From positions 1 through 49,532 of the forward strand of contig JAQBHI010000101.1 of assembly GCA_032127875.1 (NCBI GenBank): 49,532 nucleotides of DNA, given 5' to 3'. Under the pieces are notes generated by a model. That model was not told the DNA's origin and made no database searches. It saw only the letters and a program-made list of their open reading frames with translations. Shown here in pieces: positions 41,378 through 49,433 of the stretch; the stretch's first letter is position 1, and every line of letters begins with the position of its first letter. The translations under genes were made by a program, and so were the position numbers. This DNA comes from CADEEV01 sp032127875 (GTDB lineage: Bacteria > Acidobacteriota > Vicinamibacteria > Fen-336).

Positions 41378-42883
41378 ATGAACAAGCCCACTGAACTGAA
41401 ACTCGACAGCGTGCCCTGCTGGATCGGGGGCAAGTCCATGGTGCCCGGCGGGCGCACGGGCGAGGTGTACAATCCCGCCACCGGGCAGGTGACCAAACGC
41501 GTGCCCTACTGCGATGCGGCCACCGTCGATGCGGCCGTGAAGGCGGCGAGCGCCGCCTATGCGGAGTGGCGCGATGCTTCGATCCTGCAGCGCGCGCGCG
41601 TCATGCAGAGGTTCTTGCAGCTCCTGCAGGCACATCAGAAGAACATCGCGCGCCTGATTACCGCCGAGCATGGCAAGACGTTACCGGATGCCATGGGCTC
41701 GGTGCAGCGCGGCATCGAGGTGGTGGAATTCGTCTGCGGCATTCCGCAGCTCCTCAAGGGCGAGCACTCGGAAAACGTCGGCACCGCGGTGGACACGCAC
41801 ACGGTGCGCCAGCCCGTGGGCGTGTGCGCGGGCATCACGCCGTTCAATTTCCCGGCGATGGTGCCGATGTGGATGTTCCCGGTGGCGATCGCGTGCGGCA
41901 ACACCTTCATCCTCAAGCCCTCGGAAAAAGTGCCCTCGGCCGCGATCCGCATGGCGGAGCTGTTCAAGGAGGCAGGGCTGCCTGACGGCGTGTTCAACGT
42001 CGTGCACGGCGACAAGGCGGCGGTGGACGCGATCCTCGCGCACCCGGGCATCGCGGCGGTCTCCTTCGTCGGCTCGACGCGGATCGCGAAGTACATCTAC
42101 GAGACCTGTGCCAAGAACGGCAAGCGCGTGCAGGCCCTGGGGGGCGCGAAGAACCACGCCGTGGTGCTGCCCGACGCCGACCTCGAGTTCGCCGCCGACG
42201 CACTGATCGGCGCCGCCTACGGTTCGGCGGGCGAGCGCTGCATGGCGATCTCGGCCGTGGTGGCGGTGGGCGCGGCGGGAGATCCGCTTGTCAGGCTGCT
42301 GGAGAAGAAGGCCAGAGCCATCAAGATCGGGCCGGGCGATGCCGACGGCGTGGATATGGGCCCGCTGATCACAGGCCAGCACCGCGACAAAGTCGCGTCC
42401 TTCATCGACAAGGGCAAGGCGGAAGGCGCGAAGCCGGTGCTGGACGGCGGCACGCCGCCGGTGAAGGAAGGCTTCTTCCTCGGCACGACGCTTTTCGACC
42501 ACGTGACGCCGGACATGGAAATCTACAAGCACGAGATCTTTGGCCCGGTGCTCATCGTGCTGCGCGCGAAGACGCTGGAGGAGGCGATCGCGCTCGTCAA
42601 TCGCAATCCCTACGCCAACGGCACGGCGATCTTCACAGAGTCGGGCGGCGCGGCACGGCGCTTCGAAAACGAGGTGCAGGTCGGCATGGTTGGCGTGAAC
42701 GTGCCGATTCCAGTGCCGGTGGCGTTCTATTCGTTCGGCGGGTGGAAGAATTCGCTCTTCGGGGACTTGCACTTGCACGGCGTCGAGGGCGTCAAGTTCT
42801 ACACGCGCACCAAAGTCGTGACCACGCGCTGGCAGCACCAGGACACGCCTGCGTCCGGCCTCAACATGCCGACGTTGGGCTAG
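41378..42883 (+). CDS. mmsA: Methylmalonate-semialdehyde dehydrogenase (acylating)
   Basis: CoA-dependent aldehyde dehydrogenase of 501 residues converting methylmalonate semialdehyde to propionyl-CoA (and malonate semialdehyde to acetyl-CoA) in valine and inositol breakdown. Key parts: GITPFNFPAMVPMWM, KPSEKVPSA, FVGSTRIAKYIY and the catalytic Cys in SAGERCMAIS, ending SLFGDLHLHG and KFYTRTKVVTTRW. AGGAG 7 nt before ATG 41378. It stands alone among pseudogenes, and its intact state and close match to proteobacterial-type enzymes suggest transfer. Its product could feed the propionyl/methylmalonyl-CoA route that uses the mutase at 14.5 kb. Confidence 0.93.
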   Translation: MNKPTELKLDSVPCWIGGKSMVPGGRTGEVYNPATGQVTKRVPYCDAATVDAAVKAASAAYAEWRDASILQRARVMQRFLQLLQAHQKNIARLITAEHGKTLPDAMGSVQRGIEVVEFVCGIPQLLKGEHSENVGTAVDTHTVRQPVGVCAGITPFNFPAMVPMWMFPVAIACGNTFILKPSEKVPSAAIRMAELFKEAGLPDGVFNVVHGDKAAVDAILAHPGIAAVSFVGSTRIAKYIYETCAKNGKRVQALGGAKNHAVVLPDADLEFAADALIGAAYGSAGERCMAISAVVAVGAAGDPLVRLLEKKARAIKIGPGDADGVDMGPLITGQHRDKVASFIDKGKAEGAKPVLDGGTPPVKEGFFLGTTLFDHVTPDMEIYKHEIFGPVLIVLRAKTLEEAIALVNRNPYANGTAIFTESGGAARRFENEVQVGMVGVNVPIPVPVAFYSFGGWKNSLFGDLHLHGVEGVKFYTRTKVVTTRWQHQDTPASGLNMPTLG

Positions 42884-43115
42884 GAAAACCAGCCGACGAT
42901 ACGCACATTTGCCAGTCACTCCTGGGAGGGAGCCACGAACGACTTCCGTACCAGTGGGAGTCTTCGTTCGACTTCGACCCGTCGGCTGGCCTCGAGCGGA
43001 TTCGGGCCATGGTGCTCGCGCTCAATGCGGCGGACGCCGAGCGCAACCCGCCGGAGCTCGTCGTCAGCGTGCGCGTCCTGCTGGCGTGGCGATACCCGCG
43101 CCGGGGGACAGGAAT
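42884..43115. other. Unassigned stretch after mmsA
   Basis: An open plus-strand frame (YQWESSFDFDPSAGLERI, then VVSVRVLLAWRYPRRG) runs through it but I recognise no family and see no start signal. It may be more debris. Confidence 0.3.
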
Positions 43116-43843
43116 CTACGACGCGGGGCCGGCGCGCGACGCTTCAAATCGGTGCCGTGCGATCGCGCTAGCCGCGCGGCGAATGCGGGGGCATGACGTC
43201 GCCATGGAATCCAGCACCTCCGGGGACAGCAACCACCCTTCCGCGCTGGCCCACGCGTCGAGGATGCGGCACATGTCGCGGTGGCTCGGGGGGGTTAGCT
43301 CGGCGAGGCGCGCCCCGGGCATCCCGCGGACTGCGTCGATCAGCTGCGGGACCTCGTCGAGGCAGCCGACCGCGCATGCCAGCCGCGAGCCTCCCTCGAG
43401 GACGGCTCCAATCTGGCATCCAATCTCCCTCTGGGTCGCAGGCTTCCCGAACAGGACGTGGAGATCGTCGATCGTCACGACGCCGCCGGAGGGTCATGGG
43501 CGCGGAAGGTCGGCGGCCTCGTCAGGGCGCGGCGCTGCCATCAGGTTCTGGACGCATTCCATGGCCCTCGTGCGAAGGACGGCCACTGGTGAATTCGTCC
43601 GTGGAGAGCGTGGCGGATCGAGTGCGGCAAGTGGGTCTTCCCCGAGCCAGGTGGACCGTGCAGCAGGAGCAGACGGGGCGTGTCGGGGCCTGTGCCGGCC
43701 AAGGCCCTGCAGAGATCAAGAGCCTCGATCGCGGCAGGAGTCGCGATGAAGGTATCGACGCTATGGACGGCGTCGGGCCGTAACAGGGTCATGGGCTGTC
43801 CTGGCCGCATCTTATTCCTGGCCGGGCGGGCGGAGGGAGCCAT
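43116..43843 (-). pseudogene. DnaA/Hda-like AAA+ ATPase, several frameshifts
   Basis: Reading the minus strand, the DnaA ATPase domain can be followed through at least four frames: DTFIATPAAIEALDLCRALA and LLLLHGPPGSGKTHLPHSI (Walker A), then LSTDEFTS in a second frame, LRTRAMECVQNLMAAPRPDE in a third, and VTIDDLHVLFGKPATQREIG (Walker B) through SCPRIRRAASAIARHRF in a fourth. Each hand-over lies where a DnaA alignment would continue, so these are frameshifts in one former gene. The DNA-binding domain IV is absent. It is not the replication initiator gene, which would be intact and elsewhere. Confidence 0.8.
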
Positions 43844-43890
43844 TTCCGAGATCTTGCTGCGGCGGGCACATCGCCGACGCCTTCACCGCC

Positions 43891-45150
43891 TCAGGCTTCG
43901 TCGGCAGCCGGCGGCGACGGCAACAGCAGGGGAGCCCCGATCGGCGGGGCATTCGGGAGCACGGCCTCGACCTCACGCCGCAGGACCTCCGGGCTGGGGC
44001 GGCGGCGCCGCAGCCCTTTGAGGGACTCGAGCATCCGCCGGGTGAGCGACCGGCTCTCGGCTCTGAGGTCGGACGCCCGCGCCCTCTCCCCGCGCTCGAA
44101 CCACAGAGCCGCCGCGCGGCCCATCACGAGCGTGGTCGAGGAGGCGATGGCGGCGGACAGCAGCCAGCCTGGCGGTCCCCCCAGCTTCGACAGCTCCTGG
44201 AACAGCGTCCGGCCCAGGAACCCGAGCCCGAACGTGACAACGAGCTCGCGGGCCCGCTTGAGGCTGATGCGCTGGCGGTAGATGCGCGCGATCCCGAGCA
44301 CGAGGGACGTCTGTACGGCCAGGAGCGGGAAGATGTCGAGGATGGGCAAGGGAGCGAGCGCGATGGCGGCTGCGGTCGCACCGGCCTTCCGGGTCGCGGA
44401 CCAGGCCAGGGCCGCCCGATGCTGGGGAAGCGCAGCGCCGAGGGCCGCCACGATCTGCGGTTCGGCCTTGGCGACGGCCAGCAGCACGCGCTCGACCTGT
44501 TTGCCGTCCTTGGCGACGCAGGGCAGGACCTGGTCCGGTGCCAGACACAGGTTGCGTGCTGCGGCCTCCACGACGCGCTCGCGCTCGAGCACCCCCGCCA
44601 CGAGGTCGATCTTGTTGAGGACGACCACGTGGGGGTGCTCGAGGGCCTGGAGCTCCCGAAACAGCTCCTGCTCTGCCCGCTTGATGCCCTGGATCGCGTC
44701 GAAGACGATGACCAGGAAGTCGGCCTCGCGCGCCGTGGCGAAGGCCCGCTGCTTCTCGGCCTCGCCCACGGTGCCCACGGCATCGGCTCCGGGTGTGTCC
44801 ACCACCGCAAACAGCCCCGCGTCGGCGGCCTGGCTCACCCGCGTAGTGCCGGGCACCGCGCTCACCGCGGCGTGGTCCGCGGGGTTCCGGACGAGCTGGT
44901 TGTAGAGCGTCGACTTGCCGACGTTGGCGGGGCCCACGATGGCCACCCGCCGCTTGTCCCCGGTGACGACTCGGACGTGAGACAAGGCCAGGTCCATCAG
45001 CTCGCGCCACGGCCGCAGCTCCTCGGGCAGCTCGCGGAGGGCTTTCGTCAGAGGTGCGCGCGCGGCCTGCGGCATCCGGTCCCATACGCGAAGGAGATGC
45101 TCCCGCACGCCGGGGGGGAACTCTTGGAGCAGCTCTTCGATCTCGCTCAT
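43891..45150 (-). CDS. Membrane-associated GTPase (Era-like G domain plus DUF697-like tail)
   Basis: Product of 419 residues. G motifs in order: G1 GPANVGKST, G2 region with PGTTRVSQ, G3 DTPGADA, G4 LNKIDLV. A C-terminal region (about 240-340) has hydrophobic helices (ALAPLPILDIFPLLAVQTSL, then VVTFGLGFLGRTLFQELSKL) like DUF697 proteins such as YcjF, so it probably docks on the inner membrane. ATG 45150 follows the DUF4342 gene by 16 bp; frames extending further upstream lack support. Specific role unknown. Confidence 0.85.
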   Translation of the reverse strand: MSEIEELLQEFPPGVREHLLRVWDRMPQAARAPLTKALRELPEELRPWRELMDLALSHVRVVTGDKRRVAIVGPANVGKSTLYNQLVRNPADHAAVSAVPGTTRVSQAADAGLFAVVDTPGADAVGTVGEAEKQRAFATAREADFLVIVFDAIQGIKRAEQELFRELQALEHPHVVVLNKIDLVAGVLERERVVEAAARNLCLAPDQVLPCVAKDGKQVERVLLAVAKAEPQIVAALGAALPQHRAALAWSATRKAGATAAAIALAPLPILDIFPLLAVQTSLVLGIARIYRQRISLKRARELVVTFGLGFLGRTLFQELSKLGGPPGWLLSAAIASSTTLVMGRAAALWFERGERARASDLRAESRSLTRRMLESLKGLRRRRPSPEVLRREVEAVLPNAPPIGAPLLLPSPPAADEA

Positions 45151-45166
45151 CGAGCCAGGACCAGCT

Positions 45167-45493
45167 TCAACGGGAAGACCTGGGGCGGGCCTGCGGGGCG
45201 CGCCCTCGCCGGCCGGCGGAAGCCCGCCGCGGCTTCGCGCGGGGTGGCTGCTCCGCTCGCTCGATCTCGATCGTGCACTCGGTGAGAAGGGCGGCGAGAG
45301 CGCCGAGAGCGGCCAGGGTGGGAGCGGCGAGCGCACCCACGACTCCCACGGTCAGCGGGAGCTCGACCAGGCTCTGCCCCCGCTGTTTGACGACGACGCG
45401 GCGACCGTTGCCCTCGCGGACCAGCTGCTTCACCTTGCCGACCAGCTGGCTACCCTCGACCTTGGCGGACTCCCAGACCGTTCCAGCCTTCAT
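45167..45493 (-). CDS. DUF4342 protein
   Basis: Product of 108 residues. Family core: KVEGSQLVGKVKQLVREGNG, RRVVVKQRG and the hydrophobic LPLTVGVVGALAAPTLAALG, ending in a basic tail. DUF4342 proteins of unknown function often carry a UBA-like N-terminus; here only the second part is clear. GGGAGG lies 5 nt before the ATG. Co-transcribed with the GTPase. Confidence 0.82.
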   Translation of the reverse strand: MKAGTVWESAKVEGSQLVGKVKQLVREGNGRRVVVKQRGQSLVELPLTVGVVGALAAPTLAALGALAALLTECTIEIERAEQPPRAKPRRASAGRRGRAPQARPRSSR

Positions 45494-45589
45494 GCGAGCC
45501 TCCCTCGAATGTAGCACGCCATCCCCCGAAGGCCACGGCGTGCTCGGCGTCACAGTGAAGAAGCGGTGAACTTGGGCTAGTCTTGGAGC

Positions 45590-46438
45590 ATGGGGCGCCC
45601 GGGGGGTCTTTCCCTGCAGGCCGAGGAGACGACTGGGCCGGTCCGGGGCAAGCGTGGCGCGATCCTGGCCCTTCTCGCCGCCTTCTTCGTCTTCCTCCTC
45701 CTCGGTCTGGGATTCCCCGGGTACGAGATCCGGCGACGGGCGGAGGCGGTGGAGCGACAGATCGCCAGCCTCGCCGTCGAGACGCGCGAGGGCGCGGTGC
45801 GCTCCCGGGAAGCGCTGGAGCGGGCCCTGCAGGCTGAAGCTGCGGCCCGAGCGGCGGCGGATGGGCGGCAGCAGGCGGAGGCGATGACGGTGACCGCGCG
45901 GGAGGAGGCCGAGGCCGCACGCCACGAGGCCAGCAGCGCCAAGGACGAGGCGGCCCGCGCGCAGGCTGAAGCCGACCGCATCCGCAAGAAGGCAGAGGCC
46001 GAGCTCAACCGGCTGGACGAGGCCTTGAGCCAGGTCGCGGAGACGCAGCGCACCGCCCTCGGGCTGGTGATGAGCCTCGGGAGCGATTACCTGAAATTCG
46101 AGTTCGACAAGGCCGATCTGCGCCCCGAGGATCGCGAGCTTCTGAGCCGCGTCGCGGGGATCCTCCTGACCTCACAGGACTACACGGTCTCCGTGAACGG
46201 ACACACCGACGACCTGGGGTCTGAGGAGTACAACCGGAAGCTCTCCGAGCGTCGCGCCCAGGCCGTGCGGGACTACCTGGTGAAGGCGGGGTTGCCGCCG
46301 GAGATCGTGAGCGTCACCGGCCACGGGAAGTCCCTGCCCCTGGTGCGGGGCACGTCCGAGGCGGCGCGCGCCAAGAATCGCCGCGTGGAGCTGGCTATCG
46401 CCAACACGCGGATCCGCTACGGACCTTCGGCTCGCTGA
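45590..46438 (+). CDS. OmpA-family protein with TM anchor and coiled coil
   Basis: Product of 282 residues. One N-terminal membrane helix (about 24-43, LALLAAFFVFLLLGLGFPG), a long Ala/Glu/Arg coiled coil (about 50-150), then an OmpA peptidoglycan-binding domain (about 155-275) with FEFDKADLRPEDRELL, NGHTDDLGSEEYNRKLSERR and KNRRVELAI. It probably bridges the inner membrane and cell wall. GGAG precedes the ATG closely. It is divergent from the DUF4342-GTPase pair across 96 bp, and the integrase remnant begins directly after its stop. Confidence 0.88.
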   Translation: MGRPGGLSLQAEETTGPVRGKRGAILALLAAFFVFLLLGLGFPGYEIRRRAEAVERQIASLAVETREGAVRSREALERALQAEAAARAAADGRQQAEAMTVTAREEAEAARHEASSAKDEAARAQAEADRIRKKAEAELNRLDEALSQVAETQRTALGLVMSLGSDYLKFEFDKADLRPEDRELLSRVAGILLTSQDYTVSVNGHTDDLGSEEYNRKLSERRAQAVRDYLVKAGLPPEIVSVTGHGKSLPLVRGTSEAARAKNRRVELAIANTRIRYGPSAR

Positions 46439-46439
46439 G

Positions 46440-46919
46440 CTGGCCACGACCATTCCCGCCATCCCGGCGGTTCTGGAGGCGCAGCGGAAAGCGACCGATG
46501 CAGTCGAGAAGGCGAACGACCTGATCGCGCCGTGGATATTCCACCGCAACGGCGAGCGCATCGTGGCGTTCCGCCGATCGTGGCAGAAGGCCGTAGAGGA
46601 GGCCGGGCTCCCTGGCCTCATCCCTCACGACTACTGGCGCAGCGCGGTTAGGAATCTTGAACGCGCTGGCGTCCCGCGCAGCACGGCGATGGCGCTCGTG
46701 GGCTACCAGATCGCTAGTATCTACTCGCGGTATGCGATCGTGGACGAAGCCATGCTTCAGGAAGGTGCGGCCAAGCTGCAGTGCTCCACGCGGCGACGAA
46801 GGGCGCGGCCCGGAAGGTGGTCCCGATCTCTCAGGGCAAAGTGGGGACAAAGTGGCGACCCCGCTGAATTCGAAATCTATCTGCTTGAAGGGGAAGGTGG
46901 AGGTGGCGAGCGGATTTGA
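46440..46919 (+). pseudogene. Tyrosine recombinase (phage-type integrase), C-terminal remnant
   Basis: An open frame starting right after the OmpA stop reads as the last third of an integrase: LEAQRKATDAVEKANDLIAP, WIFHRNGERIVAFRRSWQKA, AVRNLERAGVPRSTAMALVG and YSRYAIVDEAMLQEGAAKLQ with the nucleophile Tyr. There is no N-terminal or core-binding domain and no plausible start. The HxxR box reads HDYWR, so the catalytic Arg is Trp, and the later G-H is G-Y. It is inactive. The frame runs into the 3' end of tRNA-Cys, the usual integration site side. Confidence 0.88.
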
Positions 46920-46973
46920 ACCGCTGAGTAGAGGTTTTGCAGACCTCCGCCTTAACCACTTGGCTACGCCACC
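46898..46973 (-). tRNA. tRNA-Cys (GCA)
   Basis: 76-nt cloverleaf including an encoded CCA. Acceptor stem GGTGGCG/CGCCACC, anticodon loop CTGCAAA with anticodon GCA, T-loop GGTTCAAATCC. The 3' end is contacted by an integrase remnant, marking it as a likely attachment site. Cognate synthetase cysS is at 34.7-36.1 kb. Confidence 0.97.
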
Positions 46974-46985
46974 ACCGACCGAGGC

Positions 46986-47014
46986 AATATAGAGGACTCG
47001 TCGCGGACGATCAA
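46986..47014 (-). promoter_or_regulatory. Promoter of tRNA-Cys
   Basis: Minus strand: TTGATC (47014-47009), 17-bp spacer, TATATT (46991-46986), 12 nt before the first tRNA base. Confidence 0.75.
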
Positions 47015-47028
47015 GGCGGGCGAACCGG

Positions 47029-47058
47029 TTGACGGAAACCGGTGCCGTTGAGTACCAT
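47029..47058 (+). promoter_or_regulatory. Promoter of tRNA-Gly
   Basis: TTGACG (47029-47034), 18-bp spacer, TACCAT (47053-47058), 24 nt before the tRNA. Confidence 0.65.
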
Positions 47059-47082
47059 TCCGTCCGTCTACCTAGCTCCCGG

Positions 47083-47157
47083 GCGGGAATAGCTCAGTGG
47101 TAGAGTGCGACCTTGCCAAGGTCGAAGTCGCGGGTTCGAATCCCGTTTCCCGCTCCA
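47083..47157 (+). tRNA. tRNA-Gly (GCC)
   Basis: 75-nt cloverleaf with encoded CCA. Acceptor GCGGGAA/TTCCCGC, anticodon stem-loop GACCTTGCCAAGGTC with anticodon GCC, T-loop GGGTTCGAATCCC. Confidence 0.98.
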
Positions 47158-47183
47158 ATCTTAGCGCCCGATGCGAGTCGCGG

Positions 47184-48500
47184 CTACTTGCCCGCGGCCA
47201 GGTAGTCCACCGCCAGATTCGCCAGCGCGCGCACGCCGACGGGCAAAGCAGCTTCATCGGCGAAGAAGCGCGGCGAGTGATTGGGAGCCACCGTCTTCGG
47301 GTCGGCGTCCCGCGGCGTGATGCCCAGGAAGAAGAAGACCCCGGGCACCTTCTGTTGGTAGTCGGCGAAGTCCTCCGCCGTCGTGGTGACGCGCCCGTTC
47401 GGGATCCAGTGGTCGGCGCCGGCCACGCGTTTCAGCGTCGGTCCCATACGCTGCGTGAGCGCCGGGTCGTTGTAGGTGACGACACTGCCGAAGGTGATCT
47501 TGACCGTGGCCGTGGCGCCGCCGGCCTCCGCGATGTTTTCTGCCGTGCGCCGAATCCGATCGTGGATGTCGAGGCGCATCGCCGGGTCGAAGCTGCGGAT
47601 GGTTCCGGTGAGCTTCACCTCGTCCGGGATGATGTTGTAGCGGTTGCCGCCCTGGATGCTGCCGATGGTGACGATGGCGGGGGCCTTAGTCAGGTCGGCC
47701 TGGCGGCTGACGATCGTCTGCAGGCCCAGCACGATTTGCGACGAGACAACGATCGGGTCGATGCCTTCCCAGGGCAAAGCGCCGTGCGTCTGGCGTCCGC
47801 GAACCGTGATCTCGAGCGTGTCCGAGGCCGCCATGATCCCTTCAGGCTTGTAGACGATCGAGCCCACCTCGTACGGGAACACGTGCAGGCCGAAGATCGC
47901 GTCGACCTTCGGGTCCTCGAGCGCGCCCTCGGCGACCATCATCTTGGCGCCACCGTCTTCGCCCGGCGGCGTGCCCTCTTCGGCGGGTTGGAACAAGAAC
48001 TTGACGGTGCCGGGAAGTTGCGCCCGCATGCCGGCGAGAACCTCGGCGACGCCCATTAGGATCGCGGTGTGGTTGTCGTGGCCGCAAGCATGCATCACAC
48101 CGACTTCGCGGCCGCCCCACTCGGCCTTGGCTGTCGAGCGAAACGGAAGGTCGACCTCTTCCGTCACCGGCAGCGCGTCCATGTCGGCGCGCAGGGCGAC
48201 GATGGGTCCGGGTTTGCCGCCCCGCAGCACGCCGATCACACCCGTGTGCGCGACGCCCGTTCGCACCTCGAGGCCGAGCGCTTTCAGATGCGCGGCTACC
48301 AGGGCGGAGGTGCGCACTTCGCGGTTGCCCAGTTCCGGGTTCTGGTGGATGTCGCGACGCCAGGCGATCACCTTTGGCAGCACGGCTTGTGTGGCGCGGT
48401 CGATCCGCGCCCACAGCGGGTTCACGGCTGCGCTGCTCGCGGCCGCTGCTGCGGGCAGCGCGAGGCCGAGCAGGAAAAACGTCGCGGCGGATCCATTCAT
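47184..48500 (-). CDS. Secreted M20-family amidohydrolase
   Basis: Zinc-dependent amidohydrolase of the hippurate/IAA-amino-acid hydrolase group, 438 residues. Signal peptide (about 1-22, FFLLGLALPAAAAA), then RRDIHQNPELGN, ADMDALPV, metal and catalytic residues in HACGHDNHTAILMG and QPAEEG, and the dimerisation domain with THGALPWEGIDP. It probably removes acyl groups from N-acyl amino acids outside the cytoplasm. A TATAGA -10 box lies 8 nt before the ATG with no ribosome-binding site. Confidence 0.9.
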   Translation of the reverse strand: MNGSAATFFLLGLALPAAAAASSAAVNPLWARIDRATQAVLPKVIAWRRDIHQNPELGNREVRTSALVAAHLKALGLEVRTGVAHTGVIGVLRGGKPGPIVALRADMDALPVTEEVDLPFRSTAKAEWGGREVGVMHACGHDNHTAILMGVAEVLAGMRAQLPGTVKFLFQPAEEGTPPGEDGGAKMMVAEGALEDPKVDAIFGLHVFPYEVGSIVYKPEGIMAASDTLEITVRGRQTHGALPWEGIDPIVVSSQIVLGLQTIVSRQADLTKAPAIVTIGSIQGGNRYNIIPDEVKLTGTIRSFDPAMRLDIHDRIRRTAENIAEAGGATATVKITFGSVVTYNDPALTQRMGPTLKRVAGADHWIPNGRVTTTAEDFADYQQKVPGVFFFLGITPRDADPKTVAPNHSPRFFADEAALPVGVRALANLAVDYLAAGK

Positions 48501-48508
48501 GGCCGGAG

Positions 48509-48514
48509 TCTATA
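48509..48514 (-). promoter_or_regulatory. -10 box of the M20 amidohydrolase gene
   Basis: TATAGA on the minus strand, 8 nt before the ATG at 48500. No clear -35. Consistent with a leaderless mRNA. Confidence 0.5.
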
Positions 48515-48675
48515 CCGTCCTCGCGGGAGGACGATCGGCTCGAGGCTAGGGGCCGTAACTCCCGCAGAATCTCCGGATTGCGCAATTGGCCAGGCTGGCA
48601 TTGTTTCTGCTATTGCTGTCTTTCGAGCGGCGGCACCCTTCCGGTAAGAGCCCCGCCGACTCGAAGGAGAACTGC

Positions 48676-49362
48676 ATGCGCCGAGCGACCGTCGTGCTGA
48701 GCCTTCTTACACTCGCGTCCGTGCCGGTGGTGAGCGAGGCCGGCAGCCTCGACCTTCGGGTGGGCGCGTTCTTCCCGACGACCAAGAGCAACCTGTTCGT
48801 GGACGACGCCGAGCTCTACGTGAAGGATGGACGCCGGCTCGAGAAGAAGGACTGGATCGGCTTCGCGGGCGGCGCGCAGTTCAACGTGAAGGTGAGCGAA
48901 CTGGCGGAGCTGGGCTTCAGTATCGACGGCTATCAGCGCACGCTGGACACGTCGTACCGTGAATTCGTCAGCGAGAGTGACCGGGAGATCTTCCAGACGC
49001 TGCGCCTCACGACCGTTCCGATCGCCGTCCAGTTACGCCTCGGGCCCACCGGTCGAGGCCAGTTCTCCCCCTACCTGGCGGTGGGCGGCGACATGATCCC
49101 ATACCGCTACGAGGAATTCGGCGATTTCGTCGACTTCGACTCGCCCAGCAATACCATCATTGCCGACTCGTTCGTGTCGGACGGCGTGGGCTGGGGTTTC
49201 CACGTCGCCAGTGGTGTGCGCGCGCCGGTCAGCCACGACTTCAGCGTCAACGCGGAAGTGAAGTACCAGTGGAGCAAGGACGACATGCCCGACGACTTCG
49301 CGGGCAACCGGATCGACCTCGGCGGCTTGACTGCCACGCTGGGCCTGAACATCCGGTTCTAG
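48676..49362 (+). CDS. Outer-membrane beta-barrel protein
   Basis: Product of 228 residues with a signal peptide (1-22, ending SEA), eight or so amphipathic strands (for example YLAVGGDMIPYRYEEF, VGWGFHVASGVRAPV) and the C-terminal aromatic LGLNIRF needed for Bam-mediated insertion. It resembles small porin-like OmpW/OmpA-type barrels; the substrate is unknown. GAAGGAG lies 6 nt before ATG 48676; the in-frame upstream region (48586-48675) lacks a ribosome-binding site and would mask the signal peptide. The stop codon is followed 5 nt later by a strong GC hairpin. Confidence 0.85.
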   Translation: MRRATVVLSLLTLASVPVVSEAGSLDLRVGAFFPTTKSNLFVDDAELYVKDGRRLEKKDWIGFAGGAQFNVKVSELAELGFSIDGYQRTLDTSYREFVSESDREIFQTLRLTTVPIAVQLRLGPTGRGQFSPYLAVGGDMIPYRYEEFGDFVDFDSPSNTIIADSFVSDGVGWGFHVASGVRAPVSHDFSVNAEVKYQWSKDDMPDDFAGNRIDLGGLTATLGLNIRF

Positions 49363-49367
49363 ACAAG

Positions 49368-49399
49368 GCGGGGGGGTACGGAACCACGCACCCCCCCGC
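49368..49399 (+). terminator. GC hairpin after the beta-barrel gene (structured module)
   Basis: Perfect 10-bp stem GCGGGGGGGT (49368-49377)/ACCCCCCCGC (49390-49399) with a 12-nt loop, starting 5 nt after the stop. No U-tract follows, so it may block 3' exonucleases or terminate with Rho help. A second C7 tract (49412-49418) beyond the small stem GCGC-TTC-GCGC could compete for the G7. Confidence 0.6.
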
Positions 49400-49433
49400 G
49401 CGCTTCGCGCTCCCCCCCAGTCGCTCCGCGCCC

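Noticed and set aside
47072..47257. Minus-strand frame containing ETGFEPATSTLARSHSTTELF
   Set aside because: It is the familiar false translation of the reverse strand of a tRNA gene (here tRNA-Gly).
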